A stretch of 64,000 bases of DNA from Rheinheimera aquimaris (GTDB taxonomy: Bacteria; Pseudomonadota; Gammaproteobacteria; Enterobacterales; Alteromonadaceae): the NCBI RefSeq assembly GCF_020531985.1, contig NZ_JAJAVQ010000002.1, forward strand, positions 248,001 to 312,000. The letters are read 5' to 3'. The translations under genes and the position numbers were made by a program. The notes under the pieces were generated by a model. The model did not search any database. It was not told the origin of the DNA and saw nothing but the letters and a program-made list of their open reading frames with translations. Below are positions 28,975 to 37,579 of this stretch, in pieces; within the stretch, counting starts at the first letter, position 1, and every line of letters starts with the position of its first letter.

Positions 28975-29732
28975 ACTTTTACGCTATTAAAGCTATTTAC
29001 CTGTTCGAGCTGGCGCGTACCTGGCGTACTCTGATGCAGAGCATTGCCTCGCCGGTATTGTCTACATCGTTGTACTTTATCGTGTTTGGCTCAGCGATTG
29101 GTTCGAGAATGGTCGCTATTGACGGTATCAGCTATGGTGCCTTTATTGTACCCGGCCTTATCATGTTGACCGTACTGACGGAGAGCACCTCTAATGCTTC
29201 TTTTGGCATTTATATGCCAAAATTCTCCGGCACTATCTATGAGATTTTGTCGGCGCCGATTTCAGCCATCGAAATTATCCTTGGTTATGTCGGGGCAGCT
29301 GCCAGCAAAGCTATTTTGCTTGGATTAATTATTCTGCTGACAGCAAGATTTTTCGTCGACTTCAGTATTGAACATCCACTATGGATGCTGGCATTTCTGG
29401 TGTTAACCGCCATTAGTTTTAGTTTATTCGGCTTTATTATCGGTGTGCTGGCAAACAGCTTTGAGCAACTGCAGATAGTACCGCTGATGGTGATTACACC
29501 GCTGACATTTTTAGGCGGCAGTTTTTACTCGATCAGCATGCTGCCGCCACTGTGGCAGCAAATAACGCTGTTTAACCCTGTGGTATACCTGATTAGCGGC
29601 TTTCGCTGGAGCTTTTATGGCGTGGCCGATGTTAACGTAGGCCTGAGCCTGGCGATGATTTTATTGTTTATGGCACTGTGTATCGGTGTGATCTGCTGGA
29701 TTTTCCATACCGGCTACAAAGTTAAGGTTTAA
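28971..29732 (+). CDS. ABC-2 exporter permease, YadH-like
   Basis: Six-helix permease of 253 residues with the YadH-type blocks 'FGSAIGSRM', '[17 protein letters not shown]', '[20 protein letters not shown]' and '[21 protein letters not shown]'. It pairs with the preceding ATPase. The gene ends convergently with the hydrolase gene, overlapping it by 11 bases. Substrate unknown; drug, polysaccharide or lipid export are all possible for this family. Confidence 0.92.
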   Translation: MNFYAIKAIYLFELARTWRTLMQSIASPVLSTSLYFIVFGSAIGSRMVAIDGISYGAFIVPGLIMLTVLTESTSNASFGIYMPKFSGTIYEILSAPISAIEIILGYVGAAASKAILLGLIILLTARFFVDFSIEHPLWMLAFLVLTAISFSLFGFIIGVLANSFEQLQIVPLMVITPLTFLGGSFYSISMLPPLWQQITLFNPVVYLISGFRWSFYGVADVNVGLSLAMILLFMALCIGVICWIFHTGYKVKV

Positions 29733-30594
29733 CTGGTGGTGTCTGCAGGGCGATGTTCAGTTGAAGTTGCAGTGCGGCAATAACGGTGTGTTCACGCCAG
29801 TACTGGTTATGCGACAACGGGTTCCAGCTGGCGGCCAGCCAGCCGAAAAAGCCACCTGCGGCATTTACGTCGATATCCGTAACCAGTGCTGCATAGCTGT
29901 CAGACAAGTCGGCCAACGGCCAGCCTAACACATCGTCTTTATCGTAGTAGTTATGCCAGATAAAGTCGTGGCGGGGGTTGGTAAAGGGCACAATTTGTTC
30001 AATGGCGTGGGCGGCAACAAAAATCGGGATATTACAGCCGGTTGTAATCAAGGCTGTTAGCCGATCGCCACGTAAAAAAGAAATATCATCATCGGTTAAT
30101 GGTGTATCGCCGCTGATACCCGCCTGATAACGTTTTATATCCCGCCAAATACCGGCGGCAGGTTTAACGCCGGCTTTGGCTTGTTGCGCATCCCATAAAT
30201 AGCATGACAACACATGACAGCCCAGCGAGTGTGCCAGTAATACCAGTTTGCCATCTGCGGTCAGTTGCTGTTTGGCCAGATACAAGGCGCGGGCTATTTT
30301 CAATTGGCTGTAATGGTACAGGCTGTGCGGCTGTTCTTTGCGATGTTCCAGGGCGGCAGCGTCGGCAAAACCGAATAACATAAAGCGGCGCAGCTTACTC
30401 CAGCGCAGCCTGAACCCCGTGGCTTGCCACACCCGCTGTTCGTTATATTGCAGTAAATCCTGATAATACACTGTGCCGCAATACAGCTGCGCAGGCTGCA
30501 CCAAGCCCTGTTGCACCGTCTGGAATAACATTGCCGCGTAGTCGGGTTCAGTTTCGCCCATACCGTGTATCGTTACCAGTGCAACCTGCTTCAT
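29722..30594 (-). CDS. Alpha/beta hydrolase-like protein, last gene of the KAS III operon
   Basis: 290 residues. '[16 protein letters not shown]' resembles the oxyanion-hole HG motif of alpha/beta hydrolases and '[16 protein letters not shown]' contains the nucleophile elbow (AHSLG in place of GHSxG). The remaining triad residues cannot be placed with certainty; '[19 protein letters not shown]' supplies candidate Asp and His. No signal peptide, so probably cytoplasmic. The ATG overlaps the stop of the upstream unknown gene (ATGA), so it is translated with the biosynthetic operon. A thioesterase, lipase or esterase step would fit, but this is inference. Confidence 0.7.
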   Translation of the reverse strand: MKQVALVTIHGMGETEPDYAAMLFQTVQQGLVQPAQLYCGTVYYQDLLQYNEQRVWQATGFRLRWSKLRRFMLFGFADAAALEHRKEQPHSLYHYSQLKIARALYLAKQQLTADGKLVLLAHSLGCHVLSCYLWDAQQAKAGVKPAAGIWRDIKRYQAGISGDTPLTDDDISFLRGDRLTALITTGCNIPIFVAAHAIEQIVPFTNPRHDFIWHNYYDKDDVLGWPLADLSDSYAALVTDIDVNAAGGFFGWLAASWNPLSHNQYWREHTVIAALQLQLNIALQTPPVKP

Positions 30595-31445
30595 ACGTCA
30601 GTTTTCTCTGTGCTATAGCGCTGCTGCAGGTAGGCATACAAGTGCTCGGTAAAAAAACCGTGCATTAAAAAACGCTGGCCCAGGTTCCAGGGCCCGACCA
30701 GATAATGCGGATATTTGTTATAGGCCATTTCAGTCAGAGTGTTATCGCCAACTAAGTGGCCAATACGGATGGCAATAGACTGATCGAGGTTAAAGCCATT
30801 AATCGCATCGCGGTATTCTTCACGCGTTAGCAGCAAACAAAATAAGCACATAAACAACGCATGCGAGGTTTCAAAATCCAGCTTTTGTGTGCGTTTTTCC
30901 TGCAGCTGAAACTGCGCCATATCAAGCGGTTGCCAGTGTTGCCAGTTAAGGCCTGCATTACTGAGTGGCATGGCTGGTTTTTGATGGCGGCCAAGTTCAG
31001 CAAACAGGCGAAACAACTCCTGATCGTGCTGCACAAAGCTGGCATGCTGCATATCGGCAATGCATTTGGGGTAGAGTTGTACCGGTGTTGCGCTGTCTGC
31101 CCCGCCGTTGGCCGCCAGAAAATTCAGGATATTCGATTCTGTGGCGTAGTGACGTAAAATCAGTAAGTTCGCTTCTTTGCTGACAAAATGTGTACAAAAC
31201 CAGCAAATCAGCCGCTGCAGCGTGGTGTGGGCACTGAATTGTGGTAGCGGCAGGCGCTTAAACAGCCAGGTAAGATGCAGCAAAATGGCGAAAATAAACT
31301 GCAGCAGCGGGCGGATACTCCAGCGCAGCGGGTTCTGTAGGTCTTTTTGCCATAAATCCAGTGCAGCTTGTTCAATTGGCAACGAATTGTCATTGGCGAT
31401 AGCTTTTATATAGGCGCTGGGGCCGCGATTTGGCTTAATACTCAT
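30591..31445 (-). CDS. Conserved-looking protein of unknown function in the KAS III operon
   Basis: 284 residues; I do not recognise the family with confidence. Start ATG 31445 (MSIKPNRGP) is preceded by GGAGGAAAC with good spacing; an upstream in-frame ATG at 31490 lies deeper in the preceding gene. One hydrophobic segment is visible near residues 45-65 ('LLQFIFAILLHLTWLF') and another near 210 ('LFMCLFCLLLT'). His, Tyr and Glu are frequent ('LRHYATESNI', 'NKYPHYLVGPWNLGQRF', 'HGFFTEHLYAYLQ'). It overlaps the oxidase-like gene by 11 bases and the hydrolase gene by 4, so it belongs to the same operon and probably to the same pathway. Confidence 0.65.
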   Translation of the reverse strand: MSIKPNRGPSAYIKAIANDNSLPIEQAALDLWQKDLQNPLRWSIRPLLQFIFAILLHLTWLFKRLPLPQFSAHTTLQRLICWFCTHFVSKEANLLILRHYATESNILNFLAANGGADSATPVQLYPKCIADMQHASFVQHDQELFRLFAELGRHQKPAMPLSNAGLNWQHWQPLDMAQFQLQEKRTQKLDFETSHALFMCLFCLLLTREEYRDAINGFNLDQSIAIRIGHLVGDNTLTEMAYNKYPHYLVGPWNLGQRFLMHGFFTEHLYAYLQQRYSTEKTDV

Positions 31446-32121
31446 TATCGGTTTCCTCCAGCTGCAAGCAGTACAGTCTCGCGGTGACACGGGCGGTACG
31501 CACTATAGCGCTTAGCTGCTGAGGGCTTTGGCATAAACGGTCAATCAGCTGATACAGCTTTTGCATATGGTCGTCGTCGTTGGCGCCGTGGTAGCGCATA
31601 AAACGGGTATAGCTGCCGTCGCCGCTGGTGCAGTTGTCTATCTGGCCGGCCCAGCCGCTGGCCATTTTTTGCCCCAGGCCTTCGATTATCCACATAGCGC
31701 CAATTAAATCGACCGGGTTAGGCTGGCTTGCACGGTACATTAAAAAACCATGTAATGCCTCAGTGCCAACATTACGCGCTGCACCCTGAATATCGCTTAA
31801 GCTGCCACCTGCAGCCAGATAATCCTGCTCCAGCATTTCGTAGTCGCGGTGCTCTTCGCGGGCATGACCGATGATTACCGAGCGCACATCGCTGTAATCG
31901 CGGTCAAAACTTGAGGCACAGCGGCTGATCCAGCGCGAGCCTTCAATAACCTGCTGGCGCCAGTTTAGCAGCAGCTGACAATAATCGGCTTTGCTGAACT
32001 GGCCGCGTTCAAGCCGTTGCAGCAAAGGTACCCGGCCAAGCTGCCGTTCAAATTCAAACCACACCCGCATCAGGGCTTGTAAACATTGTTGCCCTTGCGG
32101 GCTTAACAGCTGCTCGGTCAT
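31435..32121 (-). CDS. Heme-oxygenase-fold (TENA/HDO-like) putative iron-containing oxidase
   Basis: 228 residues, all-helical. 'GHAREEHRDYEMLEQDYLAAGG' (read in two pieces) looks like the second metal helix of heme-oxygenase-like di-iron oxidases and PqqC/TENA relatives. 'YHGANDDDHMQKL' has the HxxxDxxH spacing I recall from the last metal helix of that family (SznF type). 'VIEGSRW' and 'WIIEGLGQ' supply further acidic candidates. A C-C or C-H oxidation on a lipid or amine intermediate is plausible, not shown. The ATG overlaps the KAS III stop (ATGA). Alternative: a structural homologue without metal. Confidence 0.7.
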   Translation of the reverse strand: MTEQLLSPQGQQCLQALMRVWFEFERQLGRVPLLQRLERGQFSKADYCQLLLNWRQQVIEGSRWISRCASSFDRDYSDVRSVIIGHAREEHRDYEMLEQDYLAAGGSLSDIQGAARNVGTEALHGFLMYRASQPNPVDLIGAMWIIEGLGQKMASGWAGQIDNCTSGDGSYTRFMRYHGANDDDHMQKLYQLIDRLCQSPQQLSAIVRTARVTARLYCLQLEETDNEY

Positions 32122-33224
32122 GCTTCCACCACTGTCAGTTGCATATAAGCATTATTAAAACGGCCGCTTTCGGGCACCATACATAAGATAGTATCGCCAA
32201 CACTGTATGATTGAGTGCGGCGAAACTCGTCCAGCATAATAAAAATGGAGGCGCAACCGGTGTTGCCGCGGCTATACAGGTTGCTGTACCACTTATGTTC
32301 GGCTACGCCGACACCGGCGCGCTGCATCATGTCGAAAATTTTGCCACGAAAATAATGTGACGAGTAATGGCATAACACATGGTCGATTTTATCCGCCTGC
32401 ACCCGGCCTTCGGCGATCAGGCGCAAATAACCATCAACCCCCAGCTTGACAATATTCTCCAGCAACCTGACATCTTGCCGTATCAGCAGGGCGCCATCAG
32501 CTTCGGCGGCGGCATAGGTTGGGTAATCCTGCCAGCTGCGGTTGATACTGTTGTCTGTCGGGTAACCAACGCTCATGCATACCGGGTAAGCATCGGCATG
32601 GGAAAAACTGCGGATCCAATCAATGCGAAAGCACTTATTCCGTGGCTGGTTTTCCAGCAGCAGGGCGCCGGCGCCGTCTGACAGCATCCAGCGCAGAAAC
32701 TCGGCGTTAAAATCCGGTGTGCTGCCCGCCGCCTCATAGCGGCTGGCTTTAAACAGGCGCGAAGTCAGTTCACTTGCCACTACCAGCGCATTTTGCTGCT
32801 CACCGGCTTTCAGGTTAGTAAAAGCGGCTTTTAGCGCCATCATACTGCTGGAGCAAATACCGTGGCTGCTGTGCAGCTCTATATCGTTAAGCCCAAGCTC
32901 GGCCTGCAGCATAGAACCAAAGCCAGGCAGCACAATATCGCCCTGGCTGGTGGCTGCGCTGAGCATTTTTACCTGACGTTTGCCGATAAAACTCTGACTC
33001 AGGCAATGCTCAGCGGCTTTAGCTGCCATAGCGGCATTCGAAATGGTCGTGTTGTGGTTGGCATCTATGGCGTAGTGGCGGAATTTAATACCGTTTGACT
33101 GCAAAATACGCCGTTTCAGCCGGCTGGGTTTGCCATGTACATAGCCCAGCAACGGTTCCATTTCGTCATTACTGATGGCCGGTCCGGGTAAGAAGTGGCC
33201 GCTGGCGGTAATATAAACACTCAT
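32118..33224 (-). CDS. 3-oxoacyl-ACP synthase III-like (KAS III/FabH-type) condensing enzyme
   Basis: 368 residues of thiolase fold. The catalytic Cys is in 'SSHGICSSSMMALKAAF', the His in 'HVLCHYSSHYFRG' (in place of the usual PHQAN) and the Asn in 'SRGNTGCASIF'. The triad Cys-His-Asn therefore looks intact, but the context differs from housekeeping FabH, so it is a specialised condensing or acyl-transfer enzyme. The start ATG 33224 (MSVYITASGHFLPG) overlaps the stop of the membrane-protein gene (ATGA), and the stop overlaps the oxidase-like gene the same way. There is no acyl carrier protein gene in the operon. Product unknown. Confidence 0.85.
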   Translation of the reverse strand: MSVYITASGHFLPGPAISNDEMEPLLGYVHGKPSRLKRRILQSNGIKFRHYAIDANHNTTISNAAMAAKAAEHCLSQSFIGKRQVKMLSAATSQGDIVLPGFGSMLQAELGLNDIELHSSHGICSSSMMALKAAFTNLKAGEQQNALVVASELTSRLFKASRYEAAGSTPDFNAEFLRWMLSDGAGALLLENQPRNKCFRIDWIRSFSHADAYPVCMSVGYPTDNSINRSWQDYPTYAAAEADGALLIRQDVRLLENIVKLGVDGYLRLIAEGRVQADKIDHVLCHYSSHYFRGKIFDMMQRAGVGVAEHKWYSNLYSRGNTGCASIFIMLDEFRRTQSYSVGDTILCMVPESGRFNNAYMQLTVVEA

Positions 33225-33793
33225 ACTTTTACCTGCCGCTGTTTTAATGCTGCCAGCAGGCAGCGCAGGTTTTCTTCCATGTAAGGCAGTACACATACCA
33301 GCGCCATAAAGCCAAGGTAATACGGCAGGTAAGTGTCACCGCCGTGGGCGTATGGCATGCGGGCAAAGTAAAACTCGCCCTGCCAGTCAAAGCTGATTAA
33401 CTTAATAAACACCGGATAATTAATCACGATGATCAGCAGCAGCATATAAAGCGGCAAAGTGGCCAGATAATTGTGGGCATGCATTTCCCAGATACTGATA
33501 TGCCGTTTCGGTGCGGCATAGTGTACGTCGTAATGCGCCACGGCCTCATGCGCCAGCCAGGCGGCTATACAGATCAGCATAATCAGTACATTTACCTGAA
33601 ACAGCAGGCACAGCAAAATAGGTATCGCCATCTGAATACCCATTAACGAGTGCACCAGCGATTCTTTTAAGCCGGAGGTATGTTCAATGCGGGTGGCGCG
33701 GTGGCAGCACCAGTCAATAAAACCGGCGATACCCCAAAGAGGCAGAAACACATAAAGCATTAACTGGATCAGTAACTGGTTGGTTTGCAACAC
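33221..33793 (-). CDS. Histidine-rich polytopic membrane protein, first gene of the KAS III operon
   Basis: 190 residues with four to five membrane helices. Acidic and His residues cluster at helix ends in a way that resembles integral-membrane di-iron hydroxylases/desaturases: 'DWCCHRATRIEHTSG', 'ESLVHSLMG', 'HEAVAHYDVHYA' and 'EMHAHNYLA'. I cannot assign it to a named family. It starts with GTG 33793 (TTG 33790 is possible) after AGGAGTAAG, and its stop overlaps the KAS III ATG. As the first gene it should follow a promoter in 33794-34042, a gap shared with the divergent CsbD gene. A lipid-modifying oxidase is a reasonable guess. Confidence 0.7.
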   Translation of the reverse strand: MLQTNQLLIQLMLYVFLPLWGIAGFIDWCCHRATRIEHTSGLKESLVHSLMGIQMAIPILLCLLFQVNVLIMLICIAAWLAHEAVAHYDVHYAAPKRHISIWEMHAHNYLATLPLYMLLLIIVINYPVFIKLISFDWQGEFYFARMPYAHGGDTYLPYYLGFMALVCVLPYMEENLRCLLAALKQRQVKV

Positions 33794-33948
33794 CTTACTC
33801 CTGTTGGTGCGAATACTGCGCCGTACTATAGCTTAAGGTTAATGGTTTGTAGATGAATTTATGTGATTTGACTGCTCAATAAAGGGTGTTGCCGGGTACT
33901 TATCTTAAAGCGCCAATGCCTGAATAACATCGTCATTAATTTTTGCTA

Positions 33949-33964
33949 TGCGCGTTGGCGCACC
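33949..33964. promoter_or_regulatory. Stress-island operator site A (upstream of the CsbD gene)
   Basis: TGCGCGTTGGCGCACC, with perfect TGCGC/GCGCA arms, 79-94 bp upstream of the CsbD ATG. It fits the 16-bp consensus TGYGYGNYARCGCACM shared with sites at 35268, 36108, 39388 and (reverse) 39249. Probably a Crp/Fnr-family operator. Confidence 0.6.
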
Positions 33965-34042
33965 GACAGTTGCGCAATATCAGGTTAGATTAGATTTTCA
34001 GCCAGTACAGCTTTGTATTGGTGGTGTTACAACGAGGTTTAT

Positions 34043-34420
34043 ATGAACAAGTTCAGTGAACAAAATCGTATTGAAAAGTCAAACCGGATGGATAAAGCAG
34101 ACAAAGCCAACAAAGCTGAGATGGCAGATAAAATGGAAGCGACGCCAGCTACTACAAAAACTATAAAAGTCACCCCAGCTGCCGGCATGAAAGGTAAATG
34201 GCCTCAACAGGTCAAAGCGGCCAAAAGCCAGTGGGGTAAGCTGAGTGAAGCCGAGATCCTGAAAAGTGACGGTAATCCGAAGCAGCTTAGTAGCCTGGTG
34301 CAACAGCGCTATGACATTAGCCAGGATGTAGCTGAAAAGCAGGTTAATAGTTTTCTGGACAAATGTAACCTGGCACACCCTTGTATAAGTGAAGGAAGAG
34401 AAGATGAACAGGTTACCTAA
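34043..34420 (+). CDS. CsbD-like stress protein
   Basis: 125 residues. A Lys/Ala/Met-rich N-terminal tail (about residues 1-50, with repeated 'DKA', 'NKA', 'ADK') precedes a CsbD-like domain 'KGKWPQQVKAAKSQWGKLSE' through 'VQQRYDISQDVAEKQVNSFL'. CsbD-type proteins are small, abundant and induced by general stress; their biochemical role is unknown. ATG 34043 follows ACGAGG; the ATG at 34013 is not preferred. The 3' end overlaps the BON gene by 17 bases, so the two are co-translated. An operator-like palindrome lies about 86 bp upstream. Confidence 0.85.
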   Translation: MNKFSEQNRIEKSNRMDKADKANKAEMADKMEATPATTKTIKVTPAAGMKGKWPQQVKAAKSQWGKLSEAEILKSDGNPKQLSSLVQQRYDISQDVAEKQVNSFLDKCNLAHPCISEGREDEQVT

Positions 34421-35246
34421 AACACTATTATTAGCTGCCGCTGTCGCTCTGGTACTTGGCACTAATCCGGCCCTGGCTATTGACAAAATGTCGGCGAAAG
34501 ACCAAAGCGGCTCTGTTGTTAATGCGCGGCAGGAAGCACAAATATGGACCACCTATGCGCTGAGTCCTTATCTTAGAACCAATGATATCACTGTGACTGT
34601 CGAAGATGGCAAAGTGACACTCAAAGGTAATGTGGAAGAAGATGTGCATAAAGACCTGGCCGCTGCTATTGCTGCAGGGGTGGATGGGATCAAAGATGTC
34701 GACAACCAGATAAAAGTAGATGCAGATTATAAAAAGCCTTATGACAGTAGCAAACGCGGGTATGGAGATATGGTAGACGATGCCACTATTACCGCAGCGG
34801 TAAAATCCAAGCTGTTGTGGAGTAAACATACTGAAGGTATGGATACCAAAGTAGTTACTCATAACGGCAAAGTCACCCTAAATGGGAATGTCGCAACTCA
34901 GCAGGCAAAACAGCAGGCAGAAAAGCTGGCGAAAAATACCGATGGTGTGCGCTCGGTAGACAACAGGCTGCAGATAAATGACAAAATTGCGTTTGTGAAC
35001 GGCGATAGAGAGCAGGGAGCCAGCAAAAGTAACGTTATCTCAGACAGCTGGATCACCGCTAAGGTGAAATCTATGTTTTTGTATTCCAGTAATGTGGCAG
35101 GTACAGACATTTCGGTAAATACCAGTAAAGGCATAGTGACTCTGGCCGGCAAAGTAGACAGTGGCGCAGAACAGGCATTAGCCATTGAACTGGCACAGAA
35201 CATTCGCGGTGTAAAAAGTGTCTCGTCAAAGCAGCTTATTTTCTAA
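34404..35246 (+). CDS. Periplasmic protein with three BON domains (OsmY-like)
   Basis: 280 residues. A signal peptide ends near 'NPALA' (residue about 26). Three BON domains follow, each with the glycine-valine core: 'VEDGKVTLKGNVEED', 'THNGKVTLNGNVATQQ' and 'TSKGIVTLAGKVDSG', at about residues 50-115, 125-195 and 210-280. BON domains bind lipid or envelope surfaces, and OsmY-type proteins protect the envelope in hyperosmotic or stationary stress. ATG 34404 follows GAAGGAAGAG inside the end of the CsbD gene. Confidence 0.92.
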   Translation: MNRLPKTLLLAAAVALVLGTNPALAIDKMSAKDQSGSVVNARQEAQIWTTYALSPYLRTNDITVTVEDGKVTLKGNVEEDVHKDLAAAIAAGVDGIKDVDNQIKVDADYKKPYDSSKRGYGDMVDDATITAAVKSKLLWSKHTEGMDTKVVTHNGKVTLNGNVATQQAKQQAEKLAKNTDGVRSVDNRLQINDKIAFVNGDREQGASKSNVISDSWITAKVKSMFLYSSNVAGTDISVNTSKGIVTLAGKVDSGAEQALAIELAQNIRGVKSVSSKQLIF

Positions 35247-35267
35247 GCAGGCAGCTAACCATACTAA

Positions 35268-35283
35268 TGTGTGACAACGCACA
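35268..35283. promoter_or_regulatory. Stress-island operator site B (upstream of the diguanylate cyclase gene)
   Basis: TGTGTGACAACGCACA inside a perfect 9-bp inverted repeat ACTAATGTG (35263-35271) / CACATTAGT (35280-35288), 63-78 bp upstream of the cyclase ATG. Best dyad of the set. It could also act as a transcriptional hairpin after the BON gene, but no T-run follows. Confidence 0.65.
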
Positions 35284-35345
35284 TTAGTGCATGTGGTGAA
35301 GGGCCTAAGCTACGTCCGTGTACGAACCTTTGTAAAAAGGAGCTT

Positions 35346-36071
35346 ATGATGAACGAACCTCAGGATTGTGATCCATATCAACTGCGCAACACAGTATTGC
35401 AGTTGCATACCAACGATTTGCAGGCCGAATTGGTAAGAATGCGCTGCGACCTTATGCTGCAGCAAAATATATGGCGCGAGCAGCAACAACAAGTATTGCA
35501 TGACAATCAATTATTACTGCTGGCATTGTTTTATGCCGGAGCGGTTAATGTCAGCACCAGCGCCCAGCTAAAGAAGTCGGTGCACGATGGTCAGTGTGAT
35601 CCGCTGACCCAAATGCTTAACCGCAATATCATGCAAGACCGTATTCATCAGGCCATAAGTCTGGCCAAAAGACAGCACACCGCTTTTGCGCTGTTATTTA
35701 TTGATTTAGATAACTTTAAACCAGTAAACGATCAATTTGGCCACAGTGCCGGAGATGCCGTGTTGCAGCAAGTCAGTTGCCGGTTAAAAACGGCAATTCG
35801 TGACAGTGATGCGGTTAGTCGCCATGGCGGCGATGAATTTTTATTGCTGCTGAATAATACAAAGCACCAACGGGATGCCAATGTGTTCGCGAACAAGCTC
35901 TGTCAGTTACTGGCGCAGCCCTATCAGCTGCCGCAAGGTACAGCACAGCTCTCTGCCAGCATTGGTATCGCCCGGTTTCCGGCCGATGGTGACTGTGCCC
36001 AGGCGCTTATCAGCTATGCGGATGCCGCTATGTATCGGGTAAAGCAAGCTGCGGCGGTTAACACGCTATAA
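35346..36071 (+). CDS. Diguanylate cyclase (GGDEF), soluble
   Basis: 241 residues. About 70 N-terminal residues are helical and Gln-rich, without membrane segments. The GGDEF domain follows: 'DPLTQMLNRNIMQDRI', the metal-binding 'LLFIDLDNFKPVNDQFGHSAGD' (read in pieces), active site 'SRHGGDEFLLLL' and 'SASIGIARFPADG'. The I-site RDSD lies in the usual RxxD position, so an active, product-inhibited cyclase is expected. The AAAGGAGCTT leader supports ATG 35346 (a second ATG follows at once). Likely controlled by site B. Confidence 0.92.
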   Translation: MMNEPQDCDPYQLRNTVLQLHTNDLQAELVRMRCDLMLQQNIWREQQQQVLHDNQLLLLALFYAGAVNVSTSAQLKKSVHDGQCDPLTQMLNRNIMQDRIHQAISLAKRQHTAFALLFIDLDNFKPVNDQFGHSAGDAVLQQVSCRLKTAIRDSDAVSRHGGDEFLLLLNNTKHQRDANVFANKLCQLLAQPYQLPQGTAQLSASIGIARFPADGDCAQALISYADAAMYRVKQAAAVNTL

Positions 36072-36107
36072 AGCATCTGCAACAGACATAACAAACATAT
36101 CGCCTTA

Positions 36108-36123
36108 TGCGCGCCAGCGCACC
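36108..36123. promoter_or_regulatory. Stress-island operator site C (upstream of the DUF4398 gene)
   Basis: TGCGCGCCAGCGCACC, 77-92 bp upstream of the DUF4398 ATG. With its flanks (TA...GATA) it matches site A at 18 of 22 positions, the closest pair in the set. Confidence 0.6.
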
Positions 36124-36199
36124 GATAACAGCGGTGTGCTGCGTCATAGTATGCTTAGGGCGCACCTTGGCTGCTGCCCTTCACCAGCAGGAGCTGCAA

Positions 36200-36616
36200 A
36201 TGAACATAGCCACTCTTTCCGCCCGAATAACGTCTTTATACCATCCGGCCAGGCGCGCGCTGCTACTCAGCACTGCCGTACTGTTGGCCGCCTGCGCGTC
36301 TGCTCCTAAAGCTCCCTCAGCTGAATTGATGGCTGCAGAGCAGGCTATAGCAAATGCAGAGCGGGCACAGGTTATTCGCTATACCAGTACCGAACTCAAT
36401 ATTGCCCGCAATGAGCTAACAGCGGCCCGCAGTGCTGTAGCCGCGAAAGATATGCTGCGGGCGCGCCAGCTTGCACTGCAAGCCCAGTTAAGTGCCGAAC
36501 AGGCTATGGCCAGAGCTGAGTTTATTAAAGCGCAGGCGATAAACCAGGATATGCAACAAAGCATTGAGGTGTTGCAACAAGAAGCGCAGCGTAATCAAGC
36601 AGGAGTGAAACCATGA
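36200..36616 (+). CDS. DUF4398 lipoprotein
   Basis: 138 residues. The lipobox 'LLAACAS' (Cys about residue 28) marks a lipoprotein. The mature part is an Ala/Gln/Glu-rich helix with 'ELMAAEQAIANAERA', 'LNIARNELTAARSAVAAKD' and 'ARQLALQAQLSAEQAMARAEF', the DUF4398 pattern. ATG 36200 follows CAGGAGCTGCAA. The stop overlaps the ATG of the OmpA-type gene (ATGA), and both proteins carry DUF4398-like helices, so they probably form one envelope complex. Function unknown. Confidence 0.88.
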   Translation: MNIATLSARITSLYHPARRALLLSTAVLLAACASAPKAPSAELMAAEQAIANAERAQVIRYTSTELNIARNELTAARSAVAAKDMLRARQLALQAQLSAEQAMARAEFIKAQAINQDMQQSIEVLQQEAQRNQAGVKP

Positions 36617-37554
36617 ACATTATCATCCCCTTTGGCAAGACACTGCTGGGTCTTAGCTTGTCTGCCTTTTTACTGACAGGCTGTGCCAGTGCGCCAAAAA
36701 GCCCGCTTGCGGCAGCTAATGTGCGCCAGCAACTGACACAGCTGCAGGCAGATCAACAGTTGGCGCTGTTAGCACCGCTGGCAATTAAAGATGCTGAGCA
36801 AGCCGTCAGGCTGGCAGAGCAACCGGAAAGAAACACTATGCTGGTTGCACACCGGGTAACGATGGCCGAGCGCAAAGTGACGCTGGCAAGTACCCAGGCA
36901 CAAACCCGGCAACTGGAGCTACAGCGCGATGCATTAAGCCAAAAACGCGATGATGTCCGGCTGAACGCCCGCACCCGCGAGGCTGCCAATGCCCGCGCCG
37001 ATGCCGTTGATGCCCGCAGTGATGCGGAGTTGGCCCGTGCGCAGGCCAATAGTGCCAGAGCCGACGCCAGCAACGCACGACAGGCAGAGAATGCAGCTTT
37101 ATCAGCCGCCGCTACAGCACGGCATCAGGCCGAACTGGCCGCACAAACTGAAGCAGACTTAAGAGGACAAATTGTTGAGTTAAATGCCAGACCTACAGAG
37201 CGGGGGTTGGTTGTCACGCTGGGGGATGTACTGTTTGATAGCGGAAAAGCGAGCCTGAAAAATGGTAGTAGTAACTATCTGGACAAGCTTGCATTATTTT
37301 TAAATGCCTACCCCGAGCGTACCGCCGAAATTGAAGGGCATACCGATGATGTCGGCTCTGACGCAGCTAATATGCTGTTATCACAGCGCCGGGCAGACAC
37401 AGTAAAAGCTTTTTTACTGGCGCAGGGGATCGAGGACCGCCGGCTGAGCGCATCTGGCAAAGGTGAAGCTGTGCCGCTCGCTGCCAATACCACTGCAGAT
37501 GGACGCCAGCTAAATCGTCGGGTAGAAGTTATTATTGCCAATACCTATGAGTAA
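36613..37554 (+). CDS. OmpA-family lipoprotein with DUF4398-like helical stalk
   Basis: 313 residues. Lipobox 'LLTGCAS' (Cys about residue 24), a long Ala/Arg/Gln helix (about 30-195, with 'ADARSDAELARAQANSARAD'-type repeats) and a C-terminal OmpA peptidoglycan-binding domain: 'DVLFDSGKASLKNGSS', 'IEGHTDDVGSDAANMLLSQRRA', 'RRLSASGKGE', 'NRRVEVII'. It should tether the outer or inner membrane to peptidoglycan. It is coupled to the preceding DUF4398 gene by an ATGA overlap. Confidence 0.9.
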   Translation: MNIIIPFGKTLLGLSLSAFLLTGCASAPKSPLAAANVRQQLTQLQADQQLALLAPLAIKDAEQAVRLAEQPERNTMLVAHRVTMAERKVTLASTQAQTRQLELQRDALSQKRDDVRLNARTREAANARADAVDARSDAELARAQANSARADASNARQAENAALSAAATARHQAELAAQTEADLRGQIVELNARPTERGLVVTLGDVLFDSGKASLKNGSSNYLDKLALFLNAYPERTAEIEGHTDDVGSDAANMLLSQRRADTVKAFLLAQGIEDRRLSASGKGEAVPLAANTTADGRQLNRRVEVIIANTYE

Positions 37555-37579
37555 ACAACGCTCCAGGGGAGAGTTGCGC

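Noticed and set aside
31490-33793. darABC/aryl polyene-type cluster
   Set aside because: No CoA ligase, carrier protein, aromatase or ketoreductase accompanies the KAS III-like gene, so the comparison fails.
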